Source: an uncultured Prevotellaceae bacterium (GTDB lineage Bacteria > Bacteroidota > Bacteroidia > Bacteroidales > Bacteroidaceae). From it: a stretch of DNA of 64,000 nt. The position numbers and the translations under genes were made by a program. The notes beneath the pieces were generated by a model. The model was not told where the DNA came from and searched no databases. It saw only the letters and a list, made by a program, of their open reading frames with translations. The first letter of the stretch is position 1; every line of letters begins with the position of its first letter. This document shows positions 42,071 through 52,500 of this stretch, one piece after another. The stretch lies in the NCBI GenBank assembly GCA_946188395.1, contig CAMHUU010000014.1, positions 1 to 64,000 on the forward strand. Reading direction: 5' to 3'.

Positions 42071-45000
42071 TTAGAACTTAAGCTCCAGACCGATAGTCCA
42101 CGTCTTATTGGGCACATAGTTGTAATCCGTACCACCGCTGAAGTTGTACTGAGGATCCATACCGTCGAGATGCGACCAGATAGCCAGATTGTCGACAGAA
42201 GCGAATACGCGGAGGTTCTGCATGCCAATGCGGCGAATCAGGTTCGTGGGAATCGTGTAACCCAGCGTGATGTTCTTGATAGCAAAGTAAGAAGCATCAA
42301 TCAGATAACGGTCTGTAACCAGGTTAGAGCTGGCAATCTCGACACGGGGAACATCCGTAACGTCGCCGGGCTGCTGCCAACGACGCAAAGCGTTCGAGTG
42401 CCATGTGCTGCTGAGATACCACAAATCCATCAAACTGCCATAGTTGCTGTCGTACACCTTACCACCGATGCTATAAGTAGTCAGGATCGAGAGGTCGATA
42501 CCCTTATAGCTCAGGTTGCTCGAGATGCTTCCGTAGAGGTCGGGAATACGGCTGCCCAGGTAATACTTCGAAGCGCTAGCCTCAGAAGTAGAGCTGGTGA
42601 TGTACTCAGAACCGGGAATCATGTCGCCATTGTCGTCCTTCTTGTAAGCCCAGTAGAGCTGTGCACCTGTTGCAGGATCAACACCAGCCGACTTAGCCAT
42701 GTAGAATGTATTCAGAGGCATACCTTCCTTGATGACACGAACACCCTTGATGATTTCAGGCGACTCATTGGTCAGTTTCAGCACCTTGTTGCCGACGGTA
42801 GAACCCATCCAGGTCAAATCCCAGCGCAGGTCCTTAGTCTTCACAGGCGTTACACCAATCTCCATCTCGACACCCGTGTTGCGCATGTCACCCACGTTGG
42901 CGTTGTAGCCCTTGAAACCGGTCGACAGAGCCATCGGGTATTCCAGCAGCATGTCGGTAGTCTTCTTATAGTAGTATTCGAAGCTGAAGCGTACGCGCTG
43001 ATCGAACAGGGTACCCTCCAAACCGATGTTGAAGTTGTTGTTCTTCTCCCAAGAAACGTCCTTAGTCTCCAGCGTAGACACCACAGCACCGATGTTGTTA
43101 CCATTGTTCCAACCCAGCTCATAGAGGCTCTGCCAAAGGTAGTAGTTCGAGTAGCCGTCGCTGTCGAGGATGTCATCGTTACCCTGCTGACCATAGCTGG
43201 CCTTGAACGACAGGTTGTCAATCCACTTGATATCCTTCATGAAGTTCTCCTTCGAGATACGCCAGTTACCACCAATCGACCAGAACGTACCCGTCCAGTT
43301 GTCCTTGTAGAAACGTGAAGAAGCATCACTACGCAGTGAGAACGAGAAGTAGTACTTGTCGTCGTAGTTGTAGTTGACGCGGCTCAGGAACGAGTTGATG
43401 CGGTAGTTGTGAGAGTAAGAGCTGGCCTCGTACATGTTGGCTGCCGGGCCGAGTTCGTAGATACCGTCTACGAGGTTGGTACGACCGGCGGTCAGATATC
43501 TGTAGTTGTAGGCATACCACTCATGACCCAGCATCACGTCGATGTTGTGACGTTCGAAGGTGCGGTTCCAAGTGAGCAGTTGGTTGAAGGTGTAGCTCTG
43601 AGTACGGTAGTTGTACTTCTGAATCAGACCACCCGAGCTTGCCTGGTTACCATGATACATGTTCATGTAGCGCATGCGGTTCTGGTTCTCGTAGTCGAAA
43701 CCGAAGTTCACGCTCAGTTTCAAGCCCTGCAGCCATCCGGCAGAAGCGTCGTCAGTACCCAGCACGATACCGGTACGTGCACCGGCGATGTCGCGGATAC
43801 GCTCACCCTTATCGTCATACAGACCACCTAAGGGGTTGTAGTCATTGTTGCTACCGAAACGGCGACCCAGGTCGCTGTCACCGTAGTCATACTGTGCCTC
43901 ACCAGTCTCGCTGAGCAGGTTGTTACCCTGCATATCCTTCAGATAAACGGGGAAGATAGGCGATACGAACTGTGAGGTGTACCATACGTTCGAAGTAGAA
44001 GTGCCGTCATAGTCGTTGGCATTCGAGATAGAGTGAGCCAGCGTGGTGCTCAAGTTAGCACGGAACCACTTGGTCACCTCGGTGTCCACACTCAGACGGG
44101 CATTGTAACGCTGGAAGTTGGTGGTCTTCAAAATACCATCCTCGTTCACGTAACCCAGCGACAGCATGTACTTGGTCTTGTCAGAACCGCCGCTGATCGA
44201 GAATTGATGCTCGTGACGCAGGGCGTTCTTATTCTCGATGGCATCCATCCAGTTCTCGTCCCAGGCAGCCTGTGCGTCAGCACGAACCTGACCGGTAGCG
44301 GGATCGATGATGGTGTCCCAAGTATAGTTCTTGAACGGGTTGTAGTGCTCACCACCCAGGTTCAGACCCAGCTGGGTGCGACCATATTCCTCAGCATCAG
44401 CCCAAGTGTAACCGTTTCCGAAGTAAGCCTGGTTGCGCAGAGCCTCGTAGGTCAGCTGCACAAACTCCTTCTGGTCCACCAGGTCGTAGCGTTTCTGGGC
44501 ACGGTTTGACCAACCGACGGTAGAACGCCACGTTACCTGAGCCTTACCTTCCTTACCCTTCTTGGTAGTAATCATCACCACACCGTTGGCACCGCGGGCA
44601 CCATACAGAGCACCGGCAGAAGCATCCTTCAGCACAGTCATCGACTCCACGTCAGCGGGGTTCAGCGAGCTCAGCGAACCATCGTAAGGCACACCGTCAA
44701 CCACGTACAGAGGAGCAGAAGAAGCGTTGATAGAACCATAACCACGGATACGGATGCTGGGAGCAGAACCGGGCTGACCGTCGGCAGATGTCATCTGCAC
44801 ACCGCTTACCTGGCCCTCAAGACCCTTGGCAACGTTGGTGATAGGACGAAGCTCGATTTTCTCACCGCCTACGCTCTGGGCAGAACCGGTGAACGACGAT
44901 TTCTTCGTTGTACCATAAGCCACCACGATCACTTCATCGAGGGCTGTCTGGTCGCTCGTCAGCACGATGCGCATGTTAGGACGGGCGCTCACCTCGATGG

Positions 45001-45238
45001 GTTCCATACCGATGTAAGTGATACGCAGCACGTTCTTGCCGGCGGGACATGTCAGCGAGAACTTACCATTAGCGTCAGTTACAGTACCCACCTGAGTTCC
45101 CACTACGAGAACGGAAGCACCGATGACGGGCTGTCCGTCTTCCTGAGAGGTAACAGTACCAGTAACCTTTGTCTGGGCCAGAGCAACTCCTACCATGAGG
45201 AACAGACTGACCAGAATCATTGTTAATCTTTGTTTCAT
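42071..45238 (-). CDS. SusC/RagA-family TonB-linked outer-membrane transporter
   Basis: 1055 residues. Signal peptide (1-21), carboxypeptidase-regulatory-like domain (about 22-98, with GTVTSQEDGQPVIGASVLVVGT), TonB-dependent plug (about 110-220; RIRGYGSINASSAPLYVVDGVPYDG, DASAGALYGARGANGVVMITTKKG, the SusC signature) and a 22-strand barrel ending WTIGLELKF. It imports bound oligomers together with SusD, energised by TonB. It heads the operon and has a clear promoter with a 100-base leader. Confidence 0.96.
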   Translation of the reverse strand: MKQRLTMILVSLFLMVGVALAQTKVTGTVTSQEDGQPVIGASVLVVGTQVGTVTDANGKFSLTCPAGKNVLRITYIGMEPIEVSARPNMRIVLTSDQTALDEVIVVAYGTTKKSSFTGSAQSVGGEKIELRPITNVAKGLEGQVSGVQMTSADGQPGSAPSIRIRGYGSINASSAPLYVVDGVPYDGSLSSLNPADVESMTVLKDASAGALYGARGANGVVMITTKKGKEGKAQVTWRSTVGWSNRAQKRYDLVDQKEFVQLTYEALRNQAYFGNGYTWADAEEYGRTQLGLNLGGEHYNPFKNYTWDTIIDPATGQVRADAQAAWDENWMDAIENKNALRHEHQFSISGGSDKTKYMLSLGYVNEDGILKTTNFQRYNARLSVDTEVTKWFRANLSTTLAHSISNANDYDGTSTSNVWYTSQFVSPIFPVYLKDMQGNNLLSETGEAQYDYGDSDLGRRFGSNNDYNPLGGLYDDKGERIRDIAGARTGIVLGTDDASAGWLQGLKLSVNFGFDYENQNRMRYMNMYHGNQASSGGLIQKYNYRTQSYTFNQLLTWNRTFERHNIDVMLGHEWYAYNYRYLTAGRTNLVDGIYELGPAANMYEASSYSHNYRINSFLSRVNYNYDDKYYFSFSLRSDASSRFYKDNWTGTFWSIGGNWRISKENFMKDIKWIDNLSFKASYGQQGNDDILDSDGYSNYYLWQSLYELGWNNGNNIGAVVSTLETKDVSWEKNNNFNIGLEGTLFDQRVRFSFEYYYKKTTDMLLEYPMALSTGFKGYNANVGDMRNTGVEMEIGVTPVKTKDLRWDLTWMGSTVGNKVLKLTNESPEIIKGVRVIKEGMPLNTFYMAKSAGVDPATGAQLYWAYKKDDNGDMIPGSEYITSSTSEASASKYYLGSRIPDLYGSISSNLSYKGIDLSILTTYSIGGKVYDSNYGSLMDLWYLSSTWHSNALRRWQQPGDVTDVPRVEIASSNLVTDRYLIDASYFAIKNITLGYTIPTNLIRRIGMQNLRVFASVDNLAIWSHLDGMDPQYNFSGGTDYNYVPNKTWTIGLELKF

Positions 45239-45280
45239 AAATCTCTCTCGTTTTGTTTATATTAATACTAATTATAAATG

Positions 45281-45294
45281 ATGTACGTGTACAT
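45281..45294. promoter_or_regulatory. Small palindrome in the susC leader
   Basis: ATGTAC-GT-GTACAT lies between the promoter start site and susC. It may be an operator or chance. Confidence 0.35.
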
Positions 45295-45346
45295 TATCAT
45301 ATAGAAGTTAGTCCACAATCCACCCTTTTTAAAGGAATCGACCGTG

Positions 45347-45378
45347 CAAAGATAACATATAAGTTTCTAAAAAACAAA
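45347..45378 (-). promoter_or_regulatory. susC promoter
   Basis: Minus strand: TTTG (complement 45375-45378), 20-base spacer, TATCTTTG (complement 45347-45354). Confidence 0.8.
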
Positions 45379-45499
45379 TAAAATTATAAAAAATACACAT
45401 TTTGGCACGAAAAGTTAACTAAAATCAGCCAAAGTGGTGCTTTTTTATACGTTTTTCATGCATTATCGTTGCATTTTGTTAAGACTAAATAGCGTTTTT

Positions 45500-45976
45500 T
45501 CAACGTCTTTTCCTGAAAAAGTCCTGCATCAGCTGTCGGCACTCGTCTTCCAGCACGCCGCCGGTGACGTTGCATTTGGGGTGCAGGGCATGTGGAGCAT
45601 AGTCTGTGTAGCCTCGTTTTTCGTCACGACAACCATAGACGATACGGGGTATCTGGCTCCACCCCAAGGCTCCGGCACACATCACGCAGGGCTCAACAGT
45701 GACGTACAGCGTACAGTCCGTCAGGTACTTTCCGCCCAACTCGTTGGCAGCCTGTGTGATAGCCTGCATTTCGGCATGAGCCGTCACGTCGTGCAGCGTC
45801 TCTGTCAGGTTATGCGCCCGGGCAATCACATGATCCCGACACACCACCACCGCACCGATGGGAATCTCGCCCTCAGCCATTGCTACTTCAGCCTCCTGCA
45901 AGGCCTTCCGCATATACATTTCTTCGACCTTCAGGTCGAAGTGTGGCACGCAATCGTCTTTATTTTTTTCTTTCAT
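45500..45976 (-). CDS. tadA: tRNA-specific adenosine deaminase (TadA-like nucleoside deaminase)
   Basis: 158 residues. The zinc site is HAEMQAI (His plus the proton-shuttle Glu) with PCVMCAGAL (two Cys), in the cytidine/deoxycytidylate deaminase fold. The N-terminal EEMYMRKALQEAEVAMAEGEIPIGAVVV and RIVYGCRDEKRG match TadA, which makes inosine at the wobble position of tRNA-Arg(ACG). A guanine deaminase function is less likely given the motif order. It is divergent from birA with overlapping symmetrical promoters. Confidence 0.9.
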   Translation of the reverse strand: MKEKNKDDCVPHFDLKVEEMYMRKALQEAEVAMAEGEIPIGAVVVCRDHVIARAHNLTETLHDVTAHAEMQAITQAANELGGKYLTDCTLYVTVEPCVMCAGALGWSQIPRIVYGCRDEKRGYTDYAPHALHPKCNVTGGVLEDECRQLMQDFFRKRR

Positions 45977-45979
45977 GAT

Positions 45980-46011
45980 GCAAAAGTACGAAAAAAAATT
46001 CGTAACTTTGC
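45980..46011. promoter_or_regulatory. Dyad-symmetric overlapping promoters of tadA and birA
   Basis: GCAAAAGTACGAA and TTCGTAACTTTGC form an inverted repeat around an A tract. The minus strand reads TACTTTTG toward tadA and the plus strand TAACTTTG (46003-46010) toward birA; the two -7 boxes face outward only some 20 bases apart. Confidence 0.65.
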
Positions 46012-46014
46012 AAA

Positions 46015-46791
46015 GTGGATTGGAAAATCATACATATTGACGAGACGGATTCAACCAATCGTTGGCTGAAGGATAAGGCTCAAGAGGTTGAAGCCTTAGG
46101 GTTCAGGCCACGAAGCATTAGGGTTCAGGGCTCGAACCCTAAGGGTTCGGGAGACATCGTGGTATGGGCCGACTTTCAGACGTCGGGACGAGGCTGTGGC
46201 ACGAACCGGTGGGAATCGGAACGGGGCAAGAACCTGCTGTTCTCGATACTGCTGCACCCCACAGAGGTTGCAGCCACGAAGCAATTTTGGATATCAATGG
46301 CCGTATCGCTGGCCATCTGCGAGGCACTAGGGCAGTATATCGGCGACCTGAGCATCAAGTGGCCCAACGACATCTACTGGCGCAACGGCAAGATCTGCGG
46401 TATACTGATTGAGAACACCCTGAAGGGGAACACCATCAAGGACAGCATTATCGGCGTGGGGCTGAACGTGAACCAGCGAACGTTCCATAGCAACGCGCCT
46501 AACCCTGTGTCGCTGTGGCAGATAGCAGGACAGGAAACGGACCGAGAGCAGCTGCTGAACGGGATCCTCGAGGCATTGGACAAATTGATGGCTCCTGCCA
46601 ACCTGCCCCACTTAGGAGAGGATTACCGGAAAATGCTGTACCGCAGGACGGGATTCCACCCGTATGCCGACAAGGACGGTGCCTTCATGGCTGAGATGGT
46701 CGGCGTGGAGGACGACGGGCATCTGGTGCTTCGCAATGAGGAGGGGCAAGAACGGCGGTATGCCTTCAAGGAAGTGCAATTTATCATGTGA
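46015..46791 (+). CDS. birA: Biotin-[acetyl-CoA-carboxylase] ligase, GTG start
   Basis: 258 residues starting at GTG 46015; the conserved beginning IIHIDETDSTNRWLK requires this start. The catalytic loop FQTSGRGCGTNRW, KWPNDIYWRNGKICGILIE and GVGLNVNQ are BirA motifs; there is no N-terminal DNA-binding domain, so it is a class I ligase that biotinylates BCCP. The -7 box ends only five bases before the GTG, so the mRNA may be leaderless. About 20 residues (ALGFRPRSIRVQGSNPKGSG) come from a palindromic TTAGGGTTCAGG repeat at 46086-46152, inserted before the catalytic loop. Confidence 0.92.
   Translation: MDWKIIHIDETDSTNRWLKDKAQEVEALGFRPRSIRVQGSNPKGSGDIVVWADFQTSGRGCGTNRWESERGKNLLFSILLHPTEVAATKQFWISMAVSLAICEALGQYIGDLSIKWPNDIYWRNGKICGILIENTLKGNTIKDSIIGVGLNVNQRTFHSNAPNPVSLWQIAGQETDREQLLNGILEALDKLMAPANLPHLGEDYRKMLYRRTGFHPYADKDGAFMAEMVGVEDDGHLVLRNEEGQERRYAFKEVQFIM
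46086..46152. repeat. In-frame TTAGGGTTCAGG repeat and palindrome inside birA
   Basis: TTAGGGTTCAGG occurs at 46096-46107 and 46119-46130, followed by CGAACCCTAAGGGTTCG, a palindrome built of the same phrase. It adds about 20 residues not usual in the family at this point. Confidence 0.7.
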
Positions 46792-46831
46792 TAACGGTAT
46801 AACGGAATAACGGATTAAAAAAGACAAGATT

Positions 46832-47542
46832 ATGGCAAGATTCAAGAGAATTCTCCTGAAGCTCTCGGGTGAGAGTCTGATGGGTAAGCAGGGCTACGGC
46901 ATCGACCCTGAGCGTCTGGGCGACTATGCACGCCAGATTAAGGAAGTGAGCGAGATGGGTGTACAGATTGGTATCGTCATCGGTGGCGGAAACATCTTCC
47001 GCGGGCTGAGTGGAAGCCAGAAAGGCTTCGACCGCGTGAAGGGCGACCAGATGGGTATGTGCGCTACGGTGATTAACTCGCTGGCACTGAGCTCGGCACT
47101 GGGCGCAGTGGGCGTGAAGAACAAGGTGCTGACGGCTATCCGCATGGAGCCCATCGGCGAGTTCTACACCAAGTGGAAGGCTATTGAGGCTATGGAGCAG
47201 GGCTATGTGTGCATCTTCTCGGCAGGAACGGGATCACCCTACTTCACGACCGATACGGGTTCATCGTTAAGAGGAATAGAGATTGAGGCCGACGTGATGC
47301 TGAAGGGTACTCGTGTGGACGGTGTCTATACGGCAGACCCCGAGAAAGACCCCACAGCGACGAAGTTTGATGCCATTACTTACAAAGAGGTGCTGGCACG
47401 CGGTCTGAAGGTGATGGACCTGACTGCCATCTGCATGTGTCAGGACAACAACCTGCCCATCTACGTGTTCAACATGGACGTAGTGGGTAACCTGAAGAAA
47501 GTGATGGATGGTGAGGAGATTGGTACGTTAGTACATAATTAA
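46832..47542 (+). CDS. pyrH: Uridylate kinase
   Basis: 236 residues, the usual size. [62 protein letters not shown] and [13 protein letters not shown] are PyrH signatures of the amino-acid-kinase fold. It phosphorylates UMP to UDP in pyrimidine synthesis. It follows birA across a gap of GATAACGG/AATAACGG repeats. The end runs into tandem TAATGCATAATTCA repeats. Confidence 0.97.
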   Translation: MARFKRILLKLSGESLMGKQGYGIDPERLGDYARQIKEVSEMGVQIGIVIGGGNIFRGLSGSQKGFDRVKGDQMGMCATVINSLALSSALGAVGVKNKVLTAIRMEPIGEFYTKWKAIEAMEQGYVCIFSAGTGSPYFTTDTGSSLRGIEIEADVMLKGTRVDGVYTADPEKDPTATKFDAITYKEVLARGLKVMDLTAICMCQDNNLPIYVFNMDVVGNLKKVMDGEEIGTLVHN

Positions 47543-47605
47543 TGCATAATTCATAATGCATAATTCATAATTTATAATGCATAATTCATAATTTATAATG
47601 CATAA
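47543..47605. repeat. TAATGCATAATTCATAAT tandem repeats between pyrH and the DUF4834 gene
   Basis: Five or so units of TAATGCATAATTCA/TAATTTATAATGCA fill the convergent gap and are partly self-complementary. No gene is present. Confidence 0.8.
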
Positions 47606-47971
47606 TTAGGCTTCTTCAACGAACTCGACGTATTCGCCCTCGGAGTCATCGAAAATCTTCTTGTTTTCGCGATTCTGATGATGGTGGTCGATAATGGTCT
47701 CGCCCGTTGCCGTTTCCGTGCGACGGGCGTTTTCGTTATCAGTGGTCTGGTAGCTCTCCGTAGACTGACTATCGCGCGTATGCTGGTTACTCTGGGCCCG
47801 CTGACTATACTGCTGACGCTTACGTCCCGTTTCGTTGCGCAGGCGCTGTTCACGCAAATCGGCAGCCTCCTCGACAGCCTTCTTGGCATCCTTGATACTC
47901 TTCAGAATCCGACTGCCAACCAGCATCAAAACGAAAACAATGAGAAAGAAAATGAATAAAAGGATTGCCAT
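47606..47971 (-). CDS. DUF4834-family small membrane protein
   Basis: 121 residues: an N-terminal membrane helix (about 2-20, AILLFIFFLIVFVLMLVGSRI), a basic/charged helix and a long polar, probably disordered Gln/Ser/Thr/Asn-rich part (QYSQRAQSNQHTRDSQSTE), ending in an acidic tail (DDSEGEYVEFVEEA). The acidic C-terminus is the conserved part of the DUF4834 family in Bacteroidota. Function unknown. Confidence 0.8.
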   Translation of the reverse strand: MAILLFIFFLIVFVLMLVGSRILKSIKDAKKAVEEAADLREQRLRNETGRKRQQYSQRAQSNQHTRDSQSTESYQTTDNENARRTETATGETIIDHHHQNRENKKIFDDSEGEYVEFVEEA

Positions 47972-48004
47972 AAGCTTATAGGTTTGTAGTTATTGTTGTA
48001 GTTA

Positions 48005-48688
48005 TTATTTCTTTTGTTGTGAGTTATTGACGATGGAGAGCAACACATACCATGCGATGATGGCCGCTAAGCCGCTGATACCCATCAGTATCAACAAAGG
48101 AATACAGGTCAGCAGGAATACGTATTTGATTTCGTTGCCTTGCCAACCCCACGTCTTGAATTTTAGGGCAAACATGGGAACTTCGCTAACCAATAAGTAG
48201 CTACAGAATAGCACCATAGCCAAGATGATCCACACGGCATAAGGCAGACTACTGAGCCAATCGCCACTACCCACAATCAACGCGCCCCAGAACAGGGCAT
48301 TGGCTGGTGTTGGGAGTCCAATGAATCCCATGGCCTGCCGCTCGTCCAGATTGAACTTCGCCAGTCGCAGGGCCGAGAATGCCGCCATGATGAAGGCCAA
48401 GAAGGGTATCAAGGGGAAATGGATGTGGAAAGAGCACAGGAAACTGAACACCATTGCCGACGGTGCAAAGCCGAAGGTGATATCGTCGGCCAGCGAGTCG
48501 AGTTCCTTGCCGATGGGGGAACTGACATGCAATAGGCGGGCCGTCATGCCGTCGAAGAAATCGAATACAGCACCAATAACAATAAATAGCAATGCCATCT
48601 TATAATCTGAATCGAAGGCAAAATAGGTCGCTATGCACCCTGAAATCAGATTCAGACAAGTAATCGTATTGGGGATATGCTTCTTCAT
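48005..48688 (-). CDS. pssA: CDP-diacylglycerol-serine O-phosphatidyltransferase
   Basis: 227 residues from the ATG at 48688. The CDP-alcohol phosphatidyltransferase motif DG-x2-AR-x8-G-x3-D-x3-D is intact: DGMTARLLHVSSPIGKELDSLADD. About seven hydrophobic segments place it in the inner membrane. It makes phosphatidylserine from CDP-diacylglycerol and serine. It lies directly downstream of psd, so the two steps to phosphatidylethanolamine are co-transcribed. The gap to psd is filled with TCAATTATCAATTA repeats. Confidence 0.95.
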   Translation of the reverse strand: MKKHIPNTITCLNLISGCIATYFAFDSDYKMALLFIVIGAVFDFFDGMTARLLHVSSPIGKELDSLADDITFGFAPSAMVFSFLCSFHIHFPLIPFLAFIMAAFSALRLAKFNLDERQAMGFIGLPTPANALFWGALIVGSGDWLSSLPYAVWIILAMVLFCSYLLVSEVPMFALKFKTWGWQGNEIKYVFLLTCIPLLILMGISGLAAIIAWYVLLSIVNNSQQKK

Positions 48689-48725
48689 AATTGTCAATTA
48701 TCAATTATCAATTGTCAATTATCAA

Positions 48726-49412
48726 TTATGCCATCTTGGCAATCACGGTTTGGTCGCCCGTTGTCGGCTGGTCCATTGTGACACAAGCCTTTGCTGTTAA
48801 CGGGAGATAGACATCGACACGCGAACCCAGCTTGATGAATCCCAGGTGCTCGTCAATGTAGCATTCCTCACCGTCCTTGGCATAAGTCACGATACGACGG
48901 GCCATTGCACCGGCAATCTGGCGTACCAGCACTTCCTGTCCGTCGGGCGTCTCGATCATGATGTCGGCATGCTCGTTCTCTTCACTGGCCTTGGGAAGCC
49001 AAGCCTTGTGGTAGTTGCCGTCGAAATGCTTGACGAACTTAACTTTGCCGTCAACGGGGAACCAGTTGGCATGAACGTTCAAAGGACTCATGAAGATGCT
49101 GATCATGAGGCGCTTGTCGTGAAAATAGTCGTTTTCCTCGGCCTCTTCGACGACCACAATCTTACCATCGGCAGGGGCCACCACCATTTTTTCGGTGTCG
49201 CCATTGAAGTAGCGAATAGGACAACGGTAGAAGTTCAGGGCCATGAGCCATGCTGCGCCAAAGACGACAGCAAAGGCAATGGCAGGCACAAGGCCCACCA
49301 GAGAATGCAGTCCAAGGGTGATGCCAATGATGACAAGGGCACTCAGCATCAGCTCGTTGGTACCCTCGCGATGTATGCGTATTTTCTTCAGTTTCTTTAT
49401 TCTTGCTCCCAT
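48726..49412 (-). CDS. psd: Phosphatidylserine decarboxylase proenzyme
   Basis: 228 residues, the short Psd type. Two membrane helices near the N-terminus, then [33 protein letters not shown] and the maturation site [11 protein letters not shown]. Self-cleavage before the Ser of GS yields the pyruvoyl cofactor. It converts phosphatidylserine to phosphatidylethanolamine. It is first gene of the psd-pssA unit, divergent from dnaE, and has a good promoter. Confidence 0.95.
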   Translation of the reverse strand: MGARIKKLKKIRIHREGTNELMLSALVIIGITLGLHSLVGLVPAIAFAVVFGAAWLMALNFYRCPIRYFNGDTEKMVVAPADGKIVVVEEAEENDYFHDKRLMISIFMSPLNVHANWFPVDGKVKFVKHFDGNYHKAWLPKASEENEHADIMIETPDGQEVLVRQIAGAMARRIVTYAKDGEECYIDEHLGFIKLGSRVDVYLPLTAKACVTMDQPTTGDQTVIAKMA

Positions 49413-49444
49413 GAGTTAGATTCGTAGTTTCACTATTTGTCATG

Positions 49445-49476
49445 CAAAGGTACACCTTTTTTATTAATCTTACAAA
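49445..49476 (-). promoter_or_regulatory. psd-pssA promoter
   Basis: Minus strand: TTTG (complement 49473-49476), 20-base spacer, TACCTTTG (complement 49445-49452). Confidence 0.8.
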
Positions 49477-49492
49477 TTTTTCACGTTATTCT

Positions 49493-49524
49493 TTTGGTTA
49501 TGTCAGCTTTTTGGCGTATCTTTA
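49493..49524 (+). promoter_or_regulatory. dnaE promoter
   Basis: TTTG (49493-49496), 20-base spacer, TATCTTTA (49517-49524), one mismatch from the -7 consensus. Confidence 0.65.
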
Positions 49525-49554
49525 CACCTCAAAAACGAAAAAACAGCACATTTT

Positions 49555-52500
49555 ATGGAAGATTTCATACATTTGCACGTACATACATACTACTCTATCC
49601 TTGACGGTCAGTCGAGCATTAAGCGCCTGGTTGACAAAGCCATAGGCAACGGCATGCGAGGCATGGCGATAACCGATCATGGCGACATGTTCGGCATCAA
49701 GGAGTTCCACGATACCGTTGCCGGTATCAACAAAGGCCGCAAGAAAGACGGTCTGGAGCCCTTCAAGCCCATCTTTGGTTGTGAGATGTACGTGTCGCGC
49801 TATGGTTCGAAGTTGCTGAAAGACGACAAGAAGCATCAGGGCGGTTATCACCTGATTGTGCTGGCCAAGAACTATCAGGGCTACAAGAACCTCATCAAGC
49901 TGGTGAGTCGTTCGTGGGTAGACGGCTTCTACATGCGTCCACGTACCGACCGCGAGGACTTGGAGAAATACCACGAAGGACTCATCGTCTGTTCGGCATG
50001 TATTGCCGGCGAGGTGCCCAAGAAGATTCTGAATGGCGACATTGCCGGAGCCCGCGAGGCCATTGAGTGGCACAAGCGGGTGTTTGGCGACGACTACTAT
50101 CTGGAGTTGCAGCGTCACGAGGTGAAAGACCCCACCATTCGGGCTAACCGCGAGACTTTCCCCTTGCAGGAGAAGGCCAACAAGGTGCTGATAGAACTGG
50201 CCCGCGAGTATGGCATCAAACTGGTGTGTACCAATGATGCCCACTTCGTGGATCAGGAGAATGCCGAAGCCCACGACCATCTGTTGTGTCTGGCCACGTC
50301 GAAGGATCTGGACGACCCCACGCGTATGCTCTATTCGAAGCAGGAATGGTTTAAGACACGCGAAGAAATGAACGACGTCTTTGCAGATGTTCCCGAAGCG
50401 CTGTCGAACACGCTCGAGATACTGGACAAGGTAGAAATCTACAGCATCGACCACGACCCCATCATGCCTTTCTTCCCCATTCCCGAGGAGTTTGGTACTG
50501 AGGAGCAATGGCGGCAGAAATTCACCAAAGAAGACCTGTTCAAGGAGTTCACCAGCGATGAAAACGGAGAAAACCAGTTGCCCCGCGAGGAAGGTGAGGC
50601 GAAGATCAAGAAGCTGGGTGGTTACGACAAACTGTACCGCATTAAGTTCGAGGCCGACTATCTGGCCAAGCTGGCTTACGAGGGTGCCCACCGTATTTAT
50701 GGTGAGGAACTTTCGAAGGAAGTCGACGACCGCATCCGTTTCGAGCTGCACATCATGAAGACGATGGGTTTCCCCGGCTACTTCCTGATTGTGCAGGACT
50801 TCATCAACTCGGCCCGCGACGAATTGGGAGTAATGGTAGGTCCGGGACGTGGCTCTGCAGCCGGTTCCGTCGTAGCTTACTGCTTGGGAATCACGAAGAT
50901 AGACCCGTTGAAGTACGACCTGCTGTTCGAACGTTTCCTGAACCCCGACCGTATCTCGTTGCCCGATATCGATACCGACTTCGACGATGACGGCCGCGGC
51001 CGTGTGCTGAAATGGGTGGAGGACAAATATGGTCACGAGAACTGTGCCCACATCATCACCTATGCCACGATGGCCACGAAGAACTCCATCAAGGATGTGG
51101 CCCGTGTCGAGAAACTCCCGTTGGCAGAGTCTAACGCCTTGTGTAAGGCTATCCCCGACCGTCTGCCTGACGGTATGAAGATGAACCTGACGAACGCCAT
51201 CAAGTGTGTCCACGAGCTGCAGGAGGCCGAGACATCGGTTAATCCGCAGCTGGCTAATACCATCAAGTATGCCAAGATGCTCGAGGGAACCGTCCGCGGC
51301 ACTGGTATCCATGCTTGCGGATTCATCATCTGCCGCGACCCTATCAGCGACCATGTGCCCGTCTCTACGGCTGACGATCCGGATTTCAAGGGCACCAAGA
51401 CCAACTGTACGCAGTACGACGGTCACGTCATTGAGTCCACGGGACTGATCAAGATGGACTTCCTGGGCTTGAAGACACTCTCCGAGTTGAAGGAGGCCTG
51501 TGCGAACATCAAGCGTACACGAGGCATCGACGTCGATCTGGATACCATTCCCATCGACGATGCGAAGACCTATGAACTATACCAGCAGGGACGTACCATC
51601 GGCACCTTCCAGTTTGAGTCGGCGGGCATGCAGAAGTACCTGCGTGAGCTCCATCCCACGGTCTTCGAGGATCTCATCGCTATGAACGCCCTCTATCGTC
51701 CAGGACCTATGGACTATATCCCTTCGTTCATTGCCCGTAAGAACGGCCGCGAGGAGATAAAATACGACATTCCCTGCATGGAGAAGTACCTGAAGGATAC
51801 ATACGGTATCACGGTCTATCAGGAGCAGGTGATGCTGCTGTCGCGACAGTTGGCCGACTTCACCCGTGGTGAGAGCGATGCCCTCCGTAAGGCGATGGGT
51901 AAGAAGAAGAAGGACATCGTCGATGCGATGAAGCCGAAGTTCATCGAGGGCGGCAAGAAGAACGGTCACGATCCGCAGGTGCTTGAGAAGATCTGGGCCG
52001 ACTGGGAGAAGTTTGCCTCCTACGCCTTCAACAAGTCGCATGCCGCCTGCTATTCATGGGTAGCTTACCAAACGGCCTACCTCAAGGCCAACTACCCTGC
52101 TGAATTCATGGCTGCCATCATGAGTCGACGCCGTGACCAGATTACGGAAATCACCAAGCTGATGGACGAATGCAAGCAGATGGGTATTGCCACGCTGGGA
52201 CCCGATGTCAACGAGTCGTACCAGAAGTTCGGTGTGAACCATCATGGAGAAATCCGCTTCGGACTGGCTGCCATCAAGGGCATGGGCGACAATGTGGCAC
52301 AGTCGATCATCGACGAACGCGAGAAGAACGGCCCCTACAAGGACATCTTTGACTTCGTGCAGCGCGTCAATTTCAATCAGGTCAACCGCAAGGCCTTCGA
52401 GGCACTGGCACTCAGCGGTGGCTTCGACTCGTTTGGCATCCGCCGTGAGGACTTCTTTGTGCAGAACAGCAAGGGTGAGACCTTCATCGATACCATCATG

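Noticed and set aside
45434..46069. Plus-strand open frame opposite tadA
   Set aside because: The minus strand encodes the deaminase zinc motifs; the plus-strand product is meaningless.
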